This document shows positions 38,324-48,531 of a DNA stretch of 64,000 bases, one piece after another. Source of the stretch: Pelargonium tetragonum (lineage: Eukaryota > Streptophyta > Magnoliopsida > Geraniales > Geraniaceae); NCBI GenBank assembly GCA_036897445.1, contig JAYMTL010000086.1, positions 1 through 64,000 of the forward strand, written 5' to 3'. Position numbers and translations under genes: made by a program. Below the pieces are notes generated by a model, which worked only from the letters and a program-made list of their open reading frames with translations, did no database searches and was not told where the DNA came from. Positions within the stretch are counted from its first letter, which is position 1. Every line of letters starts with the position of its first letter.

Positions 38324-41300
38324 GTATGTACGAGATTTCATTAGTTTCCATAGGGTTTAGGGCGCCTTAATCAGGAGGGGAGTCCTTGTTCACGGTGTTG
38401 CTATTTCCACGAGTATTCACAGAGTAATTATTCAAAGAAGTTGGTTCTTAGTTTATTCTATGAAAAAAGAGCAACTCTATAACTTTCTACTGGGTACCCT
38501 GTTCGTGTATTATTAAAAAAAAAGTCTCCAATTCCTAATTGACCTAGATAGTAAACGCTGATTGGACATTCTTATCTCGCCTCATGAATCCTTTGCTTCT
38601 TCGACTTGTGCTAAGAACGGAGCTCTATTGGTCAAATTGGCTAGGCTAAATTTAAACCGCGACCAGATGAGCTTCGTTTTCTTTGAGTAAGGAATCCGCT
38701 TCTTTCTTTTTTCTCAATATTCAATGAGAGGTCTAGTTCAACATAAGTCTGACCTAATAAGCTTTATAGAAAATACCACGGTAGAGAAGAAGGTATTTAC
38801 TAACACGAAAAGCTAGCATAGAACTCCTTTTTACAAAGCGACGAACAAGAAGGAATTACCTAAGAAAGTGCTTGCTGAACTTGGCTAAGGCATAACACAA
38901 AGCAGTGATAGGAATACAAATAGTATAAGAAAGACAAAAGCTTTTAGTAAACTGGATTTGAGTTCGGGATTTTAACCTTTTTGACATTCGGCAAAATAAC
39001 CCTCAATTTATAGGACAGTAATTCAAAAGGATTTGCTCGCTTAACTTTTTTATTCAGGCAATATAAAGAAGCTTTTGCTAGAATACAAGGAGAAGGTAGA
39101 GTTCTTACTTTCTTTAAGTTTTCTGCAACGCCAGTACTAAGTCAGTCCGGTGGGTTCGCTCGTTAGAATTTCTTTATATAAAAAAATTTGCGTGCTACTA
39201 CTAAAAAGGGGGTTCTTTTCTTGAGCAGTGTACAACCAAAGGTAAGGTTAGGGAGCAGGCTTTACATGATTCATTTTTTGCTCGACGCGCCTTAATTTAA
39301 GAAATTTCCTGGGTATTGTAGAAACCTGATGGCGGATCTTGTTAGTAGTAATTAGGTATATCTAGCTTACTTCAATTTGGGTATGTATTTCTTAAATTTC
39401 ACTATGAATTAGTCTGAGTAAAAGTCTTATTTAACAAACTTAAAACCTCGGTAAATCTCAACAGCAAGGAATCCTACGTTAGATATTTCATATTTCAAAG
39501 AGGTTTTTTATATTTATAATGCAAGAAAAAATTATAAATGTGATACGGAGTCTTATTAAGAGTATGTCTTGTACTCTAATTACCTTACTTATGCTTAATA
39601 CTTCAGGGATTTTCCTCGAATTGTAGAGGTTTCTAAAACTAGTTAATCTTTGCAAACTCGTAACCTTCCTATACACCTCTTTAACTTGACACCTTTTTAC
39701 AGCTGGAATATATTAGTAATAGAGCACTCTGGTCAATACTACGCAACATAGGAAAGGTAAAAAAGTAAGATATACTATAACTCCAGCCCGTTTACTTGAT
39801 ATCAATATTAGACCAATAAAGGATTACAAAGGTATAGCGATAATCTTACCCTACTGTTAATCGGAAGTTCCAAATGCTTTTTAGCGTATACGACTCTCTT
39901 GCATTTAATGAAATTTTTATTTACTTATTATAAAGGTTTCTTCTTATTAGACTCACTTACGTAAAACCAAAAAATTCTTAAAAGTTAATATCCAAATAAT
40001 GATTGGTACTGTGTAATGAATAGTAGGGCATGCGGTTTCTTATAAAATGAAGTACTATCGACATATAAATGAACTCTTAATACTATTCTAATTCTCATAC
40101 ATTGTGTATCTATATAAAAATTATTGACAGAATTAAATTTTTGTTGAAATGAGAAAAAGTTTGAGTATGTATATAGCTACGTACCCCAAGTCATTTTTTT
40201 ACAGAAAGAGGAATAAAAAACTAGGGTTTAAACTATCCCATGTTTTACTAGAATTGAAAATCAATATCATTCTAATACTGAGTAAGGAATCCAAGAGAAT
40301 CCAAAAAGAAAAACTACCATAACATAAGGGAGGTCCTTTGTTAATGTAAAAAAGGTCCTATACGAATCTATATTAACTTAAAAAATTCCAATACTAGATA
40401 CAGTAAATGTTTAACTCGGAAGAACTTCTACAACAGGATGAATTAGGGGAAATCCCATAGGAACCTAAAAAAGAGCGGAATATTAATTAATAGGAAAAAC
40501 AGATATCGAAAATATAGCGTTAATCATACTTTGTCTTCGCCAAGGTGCACTATAGAGGCCCCTAAATTTTTAATTAATTCAAGCCTTGACCCAGATATTT
40601 CTTTACTTAACTAGATAGAGTCATAGTACTACTTAAGTCTTGTATTAAGGATAAAAACTTAGGATAGGAGTAGCATGTAAAATAACTTAACATAGAAATA
40701 TTCAAATAAGGATCCTTTACAGTAAAACTAAGGTTAACAAAGCAGAAAGACTTTAATATAAAAATAGAATAAATATCGGATTTCGCGAAGGATAGCCCGC
40801 GCGCTTATTTGTGTAAAGTGAATAAAATTTGATATACTATACGGGAATCCTTTATATTCTTGTTTCAAAGGGGGCCCGCTCGAGTTGTGTAATTATCTTT
40901 CTTTCTTAGGCTCCAATGTAATGGGGTAATCCTTGGGGTTATGGCTGCCATTGGTGTTTTTTTAATAAAAGTTTATTCCTGTCTTGTTTCAGTACTTTTT
41001 ATTATATTCTATTTCTGTCTCTTTATTAACCAAAAGTCCGTGTAGGAATATCTTATTAGGTTTGAGTGAGACACGAGCCAGCCCCTGATTTAGTCAAAAA
41101 GATAGTTATTAGAGACGTATATAGGCATTACAAAATAGAATCTATTTCATTTCGAAAGTTATGTAGTAATGCAAATATAGCTGACATATTCTTTCGATAT
41201 AGGTATCCTAAAATTCTTAAGATCCCTGAATCTAGGATACTCTATGTTTTTTAAAAGCACTCGTCGAATTAATAGGAGACTCTCTTTCTTTTCATTATAT

Positions 41301-41565
41301 AGATTGTTCCCGAGTAGTTTTATAAGCGCCGCCTTGAACAGGGAACTGTATGGTAATACTTCGCTGCTAGCGTTTTGCTATTATATCAAGTTAAGCCTAA
41401 CAATTTACACAAAAGCAGCTCTTTTAGTTCTAACTAAAGGGAAACCCCTTATTAAAAAATAAGGACCTCTTTTAATCTAGCAAGACTCTGGGTATCCCAG
41501 GATGTAGCTTTCATTAGGGGAAGCTTCTACTATCGATTTTGTAAAGGAATAAAAATCTCTACTTT
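38324..41565. other. Non-coding AT-rich spacer
   Basis: No gene recognised. Open frames at 39488-39676, 41066-41254 and 41244-41462 are short. The last two overlap by 11 bp but show no conserved motif. Confidence 0.65.
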
Positions 41566-41595
41566 AACAAAACTTTGAATCTTTGAAGTTTTGTT
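41566..41595. repeat. 10-bp perfect hairpin
   Basis: AACAAAACTT (41566-41575) pairs exactly with AAGTTTTGTT (41586-41595) over a 10-nt loop. It lies about 1.5 kb beyond the nad2 stop codon on the nad2-sense strand. A role in nad2 transcript ends is possible, but the distance is large. Confidence 0.8.
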
Positions 41596-42824
41596 TCGTA
41601 ACTTATAATTCTAGTTTATTAGCTTTTTTGAGTTTGCTTTATAAATTTGGAGTTCAAGAAGGATATGTATCAAGCCAAACCCCGAAGGATACTCTATAAG
41701 TTATAAAAAAGCTTTCTTGCGTCCTTATTAAAGGAGCTTCCCTATGATTTTAACCTAAGCTAGCTTTCTTTCGAGAACTGCCTGCTTGGGGTACTTGATA
41801 GGCATGGGAGACACACCCCCTTTTAGACGTTAAGGAAGCTTTAACTCGCAATACTTAGTTCTCTCCCCTGTGTATAATCAAAAGTACTCATCTTAAATAT
41901 TCTTCGGGTTTACCCAAGAAGTAGTAATCAATCAAAACTGGAGCTCTTAAGTAGGTATTCCTATATATACCCTAGGTTATGCTCTGATTATTAGTTTTAC
42001 CCCGGGTCCTCTTGCCCTTTTTCTTAGTTTGTGAATCTACAACTTGGAATCCTAGTTTAATAAGTAACTTCCAATATTATGTATTCCTCGTACTTAAAAA
42101 CTTTTTTTTGTAGGAGCTTTTTCCTGTCTTATCTTTCCTCGTTTGGTAACTCCCTGTTTTTAAGGGATTCCGTATTAATGTCCTTTTTCCGACACGCGTT
42201 TGTGGATAGTTGAGAGATATCTCGTATTCATCGTTATTCAACTCCCAAATCTGGACATTTAGCTACACGGAGGGTCTAATATAAAGAGATCCCGTCGTTC
42301 TTATAAAAATTGAATTGATGGAACAAGGCAATCCTCAGCAGTTTCCCGGATAAGTATACTTTAAGAGAGCTTCACAAAAGGGTTCTTGTTTTTTATAGTA
42401 AGCTAAGGGAGTTAAAAGGGTAAAGACTTAAACGTGTATCCTTTGACAAATAACATAGGCTGAGTAAACAAGTATAGCAATAAGTCACTTATCAAAAGAA
42501 AAACCCTTTTACTAAAGATACTGCAAGCTCTTGAGGGTTCCTTTTATGTGTGTAGGTATTAGTCCAAAGCACTACTTTAAAATAAAAAGAAATTTTTGAG
42601 AAAATTATTTGATAAGAAAGGTGACTCAGCTGCTTTTAAATAGCTTCCCAATAGGTTTAGATAATAGTGCTCTTTCTCTAAAGGGTTGTTAAATTCCCAT
42701 AAATCTTCATTTTAATTGCAAGTTTTATCCCCCTTGAAATTGAAATAAAAACTCCAGTAGATTATACTAGTTCTTGATATAATGCACAGAAATTGAAATT
42801 TGTGTAGCACTATCGCAGAGTGGA
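41596..42824. other. Non-coding spacer 3' of nad2
   Basis: AT-rich sequence with no recognised gene, on the downstream side of nad2. Confidence 0.6.
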
Positions 42825-42868
42825 GCAAAGTAGATGGGAGTGGAGTGCCTTTGTCTTGCTTACTTTGC
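42825..42868 (-). terminator. Candidate stem-loop 3' of nad2
   Basis: A perfect 8-bp inverted repeat, GCAAAGTA (42825-42832) and TACTTTGC (42861-42868), is separated by 28 nt. It begins about 250 nt beyond the nad2 stop codon on the nad2-sense strand. Plant mitochondrial transcripts often end near stem-loops or tRNA-like elements, so this could stabilise a nad2 3' end. The stem is short and the loop long, so it may be chance. Confidence 0.2.
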
Positions 42869-43115
42869 ACTTCTAAAGAAATGGAGTTCTGGCCTTCTCT
42901 TTTATGATATACTTTAATATTAATAGAGCTTCTTTAAGTTTCTGTCATTTTTGCTTATTGAAAAGCTCCGGCCTTTTTCACTTTTCATATCGACAGGGAC
43001 CCTTGCCTTGTAGCAGAAGCACACTTCTTGGAAATGAAGAAGAGGCGAGCTTGTATCTCATTCTATTCAAGAAAAATGTCCTAAACCTGCTGAGCTCTAT
43101 CTGAAAAAGGAAAAC
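42869..43115. other. Immediate nad2 3' flank
   Basis: This is AT-rich sequence directly downstream of nad2. A 66-codon plus-strand frame at 42904-43104 resembles no known protein and is probably chance. No tRNA or t-element was recognised here. Confidence 0.5.
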
Positions 43116-44582
43116 TTAGAGATAGTTGCTAAGAGCCATTAGATGAGTAACCGAAAACAAAGGAGAGGGGTATATAAAGAAAAGAGTGATCACGAATGAA
43201 GTCATTGACACTATTAAAGCCTTGTTACGATCCATTGCTTTATATGGAATCCATCTACGAGGTGTATCAAAAAACATGCGTTTCACTAATCGTATATAAT
43301 AAAAGCAACTAACCACACTGGTAATTATACCGACTGCGGCTAGGAAATAAGCCCCGCAACTCAAGGCGGCAAAGAAGAGGTAAAACTTACTATAGAAGCC
43401 CGCTAATGGGGGAATTCCAGCGTATGAGAACATAGTAATGGCAAAAGTAATAGCTAAAATAGGATGAATTTTGGCAAGAGCACCTAAATCCGAGATATAT
43501 TTGACATTGTTTTGACGTAATGCTAGAACTAGGGCAAAGACGTTGAGAGTCATTAAAGCATAAATAAAGATCGCTATTAGTAAAGATTGAATTCCTTCTA
43601 TGCTTCCACACGACAAACCAATACAAATGTAACCTACATGTCCAATCGAACTATAAGCTAGAAGTCTCTTCACTTTTGTTTGGGCCATAGCGGCAAGTGC
43701 TCCTAAGATCATAGAAGCAATGCTGCAGAAAAAGAAGATTTGTTGCAATGTGTCTCCATAGGAACCATAAAGAAAGAGACGTAAAAGAGTGGCAAAGATA
43801 GCGATTTTAGGAGCAATAGAAAGGAAGGCTGTTACAGGTGTGGGTGAACCCTCGTATATATCGGGTGCCCACATATGAAAAGGAACTGCAGTTATCTTGA
43901 ATAAGAATCCTACAGCTATAAAGAGAATTCCTATAAAAAGACCACTAGATTGAGGACCAGCCATTTCGTATCCCGTCATAATTTTGGCTAATTGATCGAA
44001 GTGGGTAGCTCCAGTAGACCCATAGATCATAGAACAACCAAACAAAAGGATTCCTGAAGAAAATGCACCTAAGATCAAATATTTCAAACCGGCTTCTGTA
44101 GAAAATTCGGACTTTCGTTTCGAGGCTGCCATCACATAAAAGCATAAACTTTGAAGCTCAATAGCCAAATACATAGAAAGAAAATCATAAGCTGAAACCA
44201 TAAAAAGCATACTGCAAGTCGAGATTAGAATTAAGACAATGAATTCAAAGGCATCAAATCTCTCTTCTTTGAAGAAAGCAAAACAGATAGAAAGAGTACC
44301 GGCTGCGCTCAACAAGAGAAGAATTTGACAGAAATAAGTCAAGTTGTCCCTACGAAAGAAGGGATTCCAGAAGAAGTGACCTACAGTTAGAAGGGGTGCA
44401 CCAGACGACAGCAGAAGCAAACTAACTAGAATGCTCAGTAAGCCCAGCCAAGCTACATTACTGACTAAGGGCGGATAATTCAGTTTCTTTGAGGTACTAA
44501 AGACAACTCCATGAACGAGTAAGATGACGGTAGCATTAATGAGAAAGATTTCAGGAAAGACTGCTAAGAAAAGGTTAAACAT
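43116..44582 (-). CDS. nad2: NADH dehydrogenase subunit 2, intronless, complete
   Basis: Nad2 is a membrane-arm, antiporter-like subunit of complex I in the inner mitochondrial membrane; it helps couple NADH:ubiquinone oxidoreduction to proton pumping. The frame runs from ATG to TAA and encodes 488 residues, the usual land-plant length. Hydrophobic segments cover nearly the whole chain. Visible family signatures are IELQSLCFY (141-149), KRKSEFSTEAGLKYLILG (155-172), FKITAVPFHMWAPDIYEGSP (228-247), KVKRLLAYSSIGHVGY (303-318) and YAGIPPLAGFYSKF (387-400). Glu142, Lys229, Lys259 and Lys399 match the conserved charged residues of the bacterial homologue NuoN (E133, K217, K247, K395 by my recollection). 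The start is supported by the conserved N-terminus MFNLFLAVFPEIF and by an in-frame TAG 16 codons upstream (44628-44630) with no ATG between, so there is no targeting presequence. The frame crosses uninterrupted all four sites where most vascular plants carry group II introns. Pro446 (CCA) replaces a usual Leu and may be an RNA-editing site. No neighbouring gene lies within the window, so no operon is seen. Confidence 0.97.
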   Translation of the reverse strand: MFNLFLAVFPEIFLINATVILLVHGVVFSTSKKLNYPPLVSNVAWLGLLSILVSLLLLSSGAPLLTVGHFFWNPFFRRDNLTYFCQILLLLSAAGTLSICFAFFKEERFDAFEFIVLILISTCSMLFMVSAYDFLSMYLAIELQSLCFYVMAASKRKSEFSTEAGLKYLILGAFSSGILLFGCSMIYGSTGATHFDQLAKIMTGYEMAGPQSSGLFIGILFIAVGFLFKITAVPFHMWAPDIYEGSPTPVTAFLSIAPKIAIFATLLRLFLYGSYGDTLQQIFFFCSIASMILGALAAMAQTKVKRLLAYSSIGHVGYICIGLSCGSIEGIQSLLIAIFIYALMTLNVFALVLALRQNNVKYISDLGALAKIHPILAITFAITMFSYAGIPPLAGFYSKFYLFFAALSCGAYFLAAVGIITSVVSCFYYIRLVKRMFFDTPRRWIPYKAMDRNKALIVSMTSFVITLFFIYPSPLFSVTHLMALSNYL

Positions 44583-45000
44583 GATATTTTTATGTGTTTT
44601 GACTGTCTTTTTGTGTAATCTGTAGCACTAAGTTACTTACGTAATAGGTTAATTAACACTCTACTTTCGAATTATTCTCATTGCTAAAACAAGAAAAAGA
44701 AAACAAGTTAGCCAAGAGACTTACACGAAATTGAGAAACAGGGTAAGTTGAAAAGTGGAAGACTTTCTAGTGCTCGTAAATCCCAACTATTAGAAAATGT
44801 TACTTTAAGAGCTCCTTTAGGCTTTTTGATTCGAGTTTTGGTTACACAAGAATACAAAAAATCCACTGCGCACTCAACGCTTTTCTATAAGTACTTTGCA
44901 GCAACTCGAGTTAAAGTTTCTTCTATTTTACCGATCCGACTAGAACCTGTGAAATTCCGTTGAAAGGGACTCCACTCTACCTTCTAAAATCTTAGGAAGA
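44583..45000 (-). promoter_or_regulatory. nad2 5' flank, possible CRTA-type promoter
   Basis: This is the upstream side of nad2. Read on the minus strand, 44641-44633 gives CGTAAGTAA, which shares the CRTA core and the following AG with the CRTAAGAGA consensus of flowering-plant mitochondrial promoters. It lies about 50 nt before the start codon. The match is partial, CRTA is common in AT-rich DNA, and promoter use outside angiosperms is poorly known, so this is only a candidate. No Shine-Dalgarno-like sequence is evident, as expected for plant mitochondria. A 71-codon plus-strand open frame at 44748-44963 resembles no known protein. Confidence 0.15.
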
Positions 45001-47483
45001 GATAGGTAGCTCATTTAGACTCTACTTTAAGAAAGGGAACTCTTCAAATAGAAAAAGAGCGAGTAAAGATTCTTATAAGGGAGGGAAAGAATTACATTAT
45101 ATAAGTGATTTCATGCTTATGTCATTTCTGAGCTCCTTAAAAAAAGAATAAAGAAACTCTTCAGAGCTGCATTTGAACTCTTATAAAAGGAAAAGCTTAA
45201 GGAATACCAGCCACCCCAATTACTCATGTACTACCAAACCCTCCTGAAAAAATTCATTCGAAAGAGTTGCTGCGCGAAAGCTATAAATATCCTATGATAC
45301 TCCGGTAAATCCGGTTGAAGATAATGAATTTCAGTATTAAAAAGGAAGCTCTAGAAACTTGTAAGTACCAAACCCCGTATTACTAAAAACTCTTAATCTG
45401 TTGGGAGGCTTTTATAGACTCCTGTTTAATCCAAGAGCTTGAATTTTAAATAATCCTAGGGGCAATCCTACCTTTCTATTTTATTTATAGAGCAGAGCCC
45501 TTATCTACGCTTGTCCGTTTATAAATTTAGAAAATAGACTCCTGTCTCTTTTACTAGACCCCTTCAATAGATTAAGAAACTTCATCTCGGTCTCTAAACT
45601 CTTTGCTTGCACACCTCAGAGTAAAAAAGCTCCTATTTTAAACTAGTTATACAGAACTCCTGCGAGATCCCCTGTAAATACTTTTTTTTAGGGCGCCCCT
45701 TAACCTTAGGAACACAAGGGAACTTTTGCACACCTCCTTTGTTTAAGGAAAATACTCAAACTTCCCCATATAGATAGAAAGTAGATAGAAAGGAACCGGG
45801 GCTCAGATCTATTAACCTTTTCCTTGTTTTCGAAACTTCTTGCTTTACATTTTACATACTACAAAAAGGGCACCCTCACTCGAGGATATTCTTAAAACAG
45901 TAATTTCCGCCTCATACTCATATATATATATATATATACTAAGATAATTATCCCGGCCCTTGTGAATGACTCAAGAATCCGTAGAGACGACCTATCTCAT
46001 TGTTTAGCTAGAAGTACTAAATACCGGGTATTTTCTCAGAAAAACTTCCCCCTTGTTAAAATAGCACAATTTTTAAAGGGAGCCCTTTGTACTGCCCTCA
46101 CAAAAAAGGGTGTATCTACTACTAATACTGGATTCTCATGAACTATGTAGAATTTTCATTTGCTTTCTATTTGTTTTCGAATAACGTATTAAGGAAAATC
46201 GACTCTCGAAGGATATGCCACACAAGCTTTATTTGAGTCAAATTTAGTATGAGTGGGTCCACGTCCTTGTGGTAAAAGCGAGCTGAGCTTGAGAAGTTTA
46301 GGGTTCTCCAGATATAGTAAAAGGTTTTGTTTCAGTGTCTTTAGTTGCGGGTATATACCAAGTTTTGTTAGAGTTCCTTCTCAACGAATGTAAGTTTCTT
46401 AATTTGCACTGCTTTTAATATGTACCCAACCCTTGGAAATTTCTTATCTAACTCTTTGGTTCTTGAAGAGTTCCTTTGCTAGCTATTTCTTGAGTTAATA
46501 CGCAAATGTTTGAAATATTTGATGTTATAAGCTTATTAAACAAAGTTAATGACATATACTTTTTTAATAAGGGCCCCCTATGGGATTCCTGTGTCTAACT
46601 CTATAAAGTTACGTATATCGCTCTTTGAAATCCCTACTACCCCACCCTATTAGACCAGTTATTAGCAATTTGACTTAGGAGTCTGTAACAACAAAAGAAT
46701 TCCAAACACAAGGTTTCCTTTACTTTTTATGTATGGGTGTACTTGTTATACTACATAATTTTTCTTAAAAACTTTATTATCACTATATTACGGATTCCCT
46801 TCCCGGGTTCTCTAATTTACAATTGATTGTAGTCCAAGCAAATCCAGGGCTTTCTTTATTCTATTGACTCCTTGTTTAGTATTCCCTATCCGCCCTAAGC
46901 TTATCAAAAGTCCCTATAACACAAAGTTAGGAAGCTCTTTTTTATGTTATCAGGTTCTCCATAACTCTGCTTTTATTTCTACCCGCTCTGTATTTGCATG
47001 TAAGTCAAGCCACCCAGTTCAACTTGAGTGTTTACGTCTCCAGGGATTCCTATTTTTACTGAAAAAAGAAAGGGAGTTAGCTTACTCAAAACATCACGAA
47101 GTTGAAGAGCAGTTTCCGTAAATGTAAATTCTAGAAATAAACATCTTAAAGTATATAAAATTCCAAGCCTTCTACTCTTTTTCAAATATCACGGGGTTTA
47201 TTTCCTTCTAGGAGTACTATAATTACAGGCGTTTAGACTCTTGCCCTGTCATTTTTTATTATACAAAAGTCTCATATAATAGGAGGGGCCCTAAGCGCAA
47301 AAAATCTCTCTCTTTAGCGAGGGCTCTTTAAGTTTATAAAGTCGAATTTAGGAGTTTCTTTTTTATGCTCTTTAGAAAAGAAATTCGTTTCTCTTCAAGC
47401 TCCTTTTGCTAGAATTTTCCTGAGCAAAATTTTAATTTCTCGACCTGGACGCCGCCCCTTTACTACAAGTGTTTGTACTCGTA
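45001..47483. other. Non-coding AT-rich spacer
   Basis: No recognised gene. Short frames overlap on opposite strands at 46864-47121 and 46979-47185. An AT dinucleotide tract is at 45920-45938. Confidence 0.65.
45920..45938. repeat. (AT)n microsatellite
   Basis: A pure AT dinucleotide repeat of 19 bp. It may be length-variable between individuals. Confidence 0.95.
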
Positions 47484-47504
47484 AAGCACATATGATATGT
47501 GCTT
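47484..47504. repeat. 9-bp perfect tight hairpin
   Basis: AAGCACATA (47484-47492) pairs exactly with TATGTGCTT (47496-47504) over a 3-nt loop TGA. The tight loop makes this a plausible RNA or cruciform structure. No adjoining gene. Confidence 0.85.
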
Positions 47505-48503
47505 CCAGAAGACTCCTTATTAAATTAAAACCAAGATCTTATTTCATTACTAAAAAGTTTCCTAAGGCTTAGCTAAGAAAGAGACTTTGACATATTTTAA
47601 TATTTTACGAATAAAAAATGCCTTTCCCAAATACACTTAAAGGTTTAACTCGTATAGCTGCTAAGTTTCTAAATCTGAAATTTCTTTATTATAAAGCGGA
47701 ACTCTCGTAGCTGTGAAGTCTAAGCAAAAAGCAAAGAGAGTGAGGTAGACTCTTTGATATAACTTATAAAGATAATAGAGCGGGTCTGCTAGCAGCCTTT
47801 CATGAATAGTGGATTTCCCTAAAGCCCGAGATTTCTTAACCTCCTAATTTGACACTTGATAGATAGTGTCTAAGTAAACAAAATTCGCTTAAGTAAGTTA
47901 GGATCCAAAGTCACTCACAGCTAGAAAAGGAGCTGGGATTTATTAGAATTAGAAGGAGACGTTTACTTTGACTCAGAAATTTCCGGGGGTAGCAGAGCTG
48001 GATATTCTAGATTTATAGCCAAATACCATTTACAGGAGTATCGTGTACTTACTCCATTTAACAAGGCGAGGTTTTTCTATACATATTTATCTTGACCCTT
48101 TCCGCTTTAGTTATAAGTGCGCGAATTAACAGGTATTAAAGGTTAGTATGGACCCGCTTTAAACTCTAGTGGGCGTTTTCTTTATTAAATTTGTTAGATC
48201 CGAAAAATGAAGGCAAAGAGACCTGAAAGTCAGAGTACCCCTATATTCCGAATTCCGAAGGGCTTAGTTTGTGTAAATATTAAGTTTTGGTTTAATAAAG
48301 GAATACCAAAAAGAGATACCGATATACTATGGGGCCCTTTTCTCTAAGGGCAGAAAAAACTCAAAAAATATAGGAAAAATCTTTATTCCAGAAGAATGAA
48401 ACTTCAAATCTTGTCTTGTAGGTATTAAGGAGATAAACATGTGGAATACTTTATGGGGCTGTTTAGTCTGGGGTAATAATAACTAATAAAAAGTACTTAT
48501 GCA
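47505..48503. other. Non-coding AT-rich spacer
   Basis: No gene or notable open frame is seen. Confidence 0.6.
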
Positions 48504-48531
48504 CTACTTTCCTTTCACTATCGGAAAGTAG
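48504..48531. repeat. 9-bp perfect hairpin
   Basis: CTACTTTCC (48504-48512) pairs exactly with GGAAAGTAG (48523-48531) over a 10-nt loop. Its flanks give no clue to function. Confidence 0.85.

Noticed and set aside
41066-41462. Two overlapping plus-strand frames as a small operon
   Set aside because: No recognisable motif, no conserved start context, and the lengths (62 and 72 codons) are unremarkable for this much sequence.
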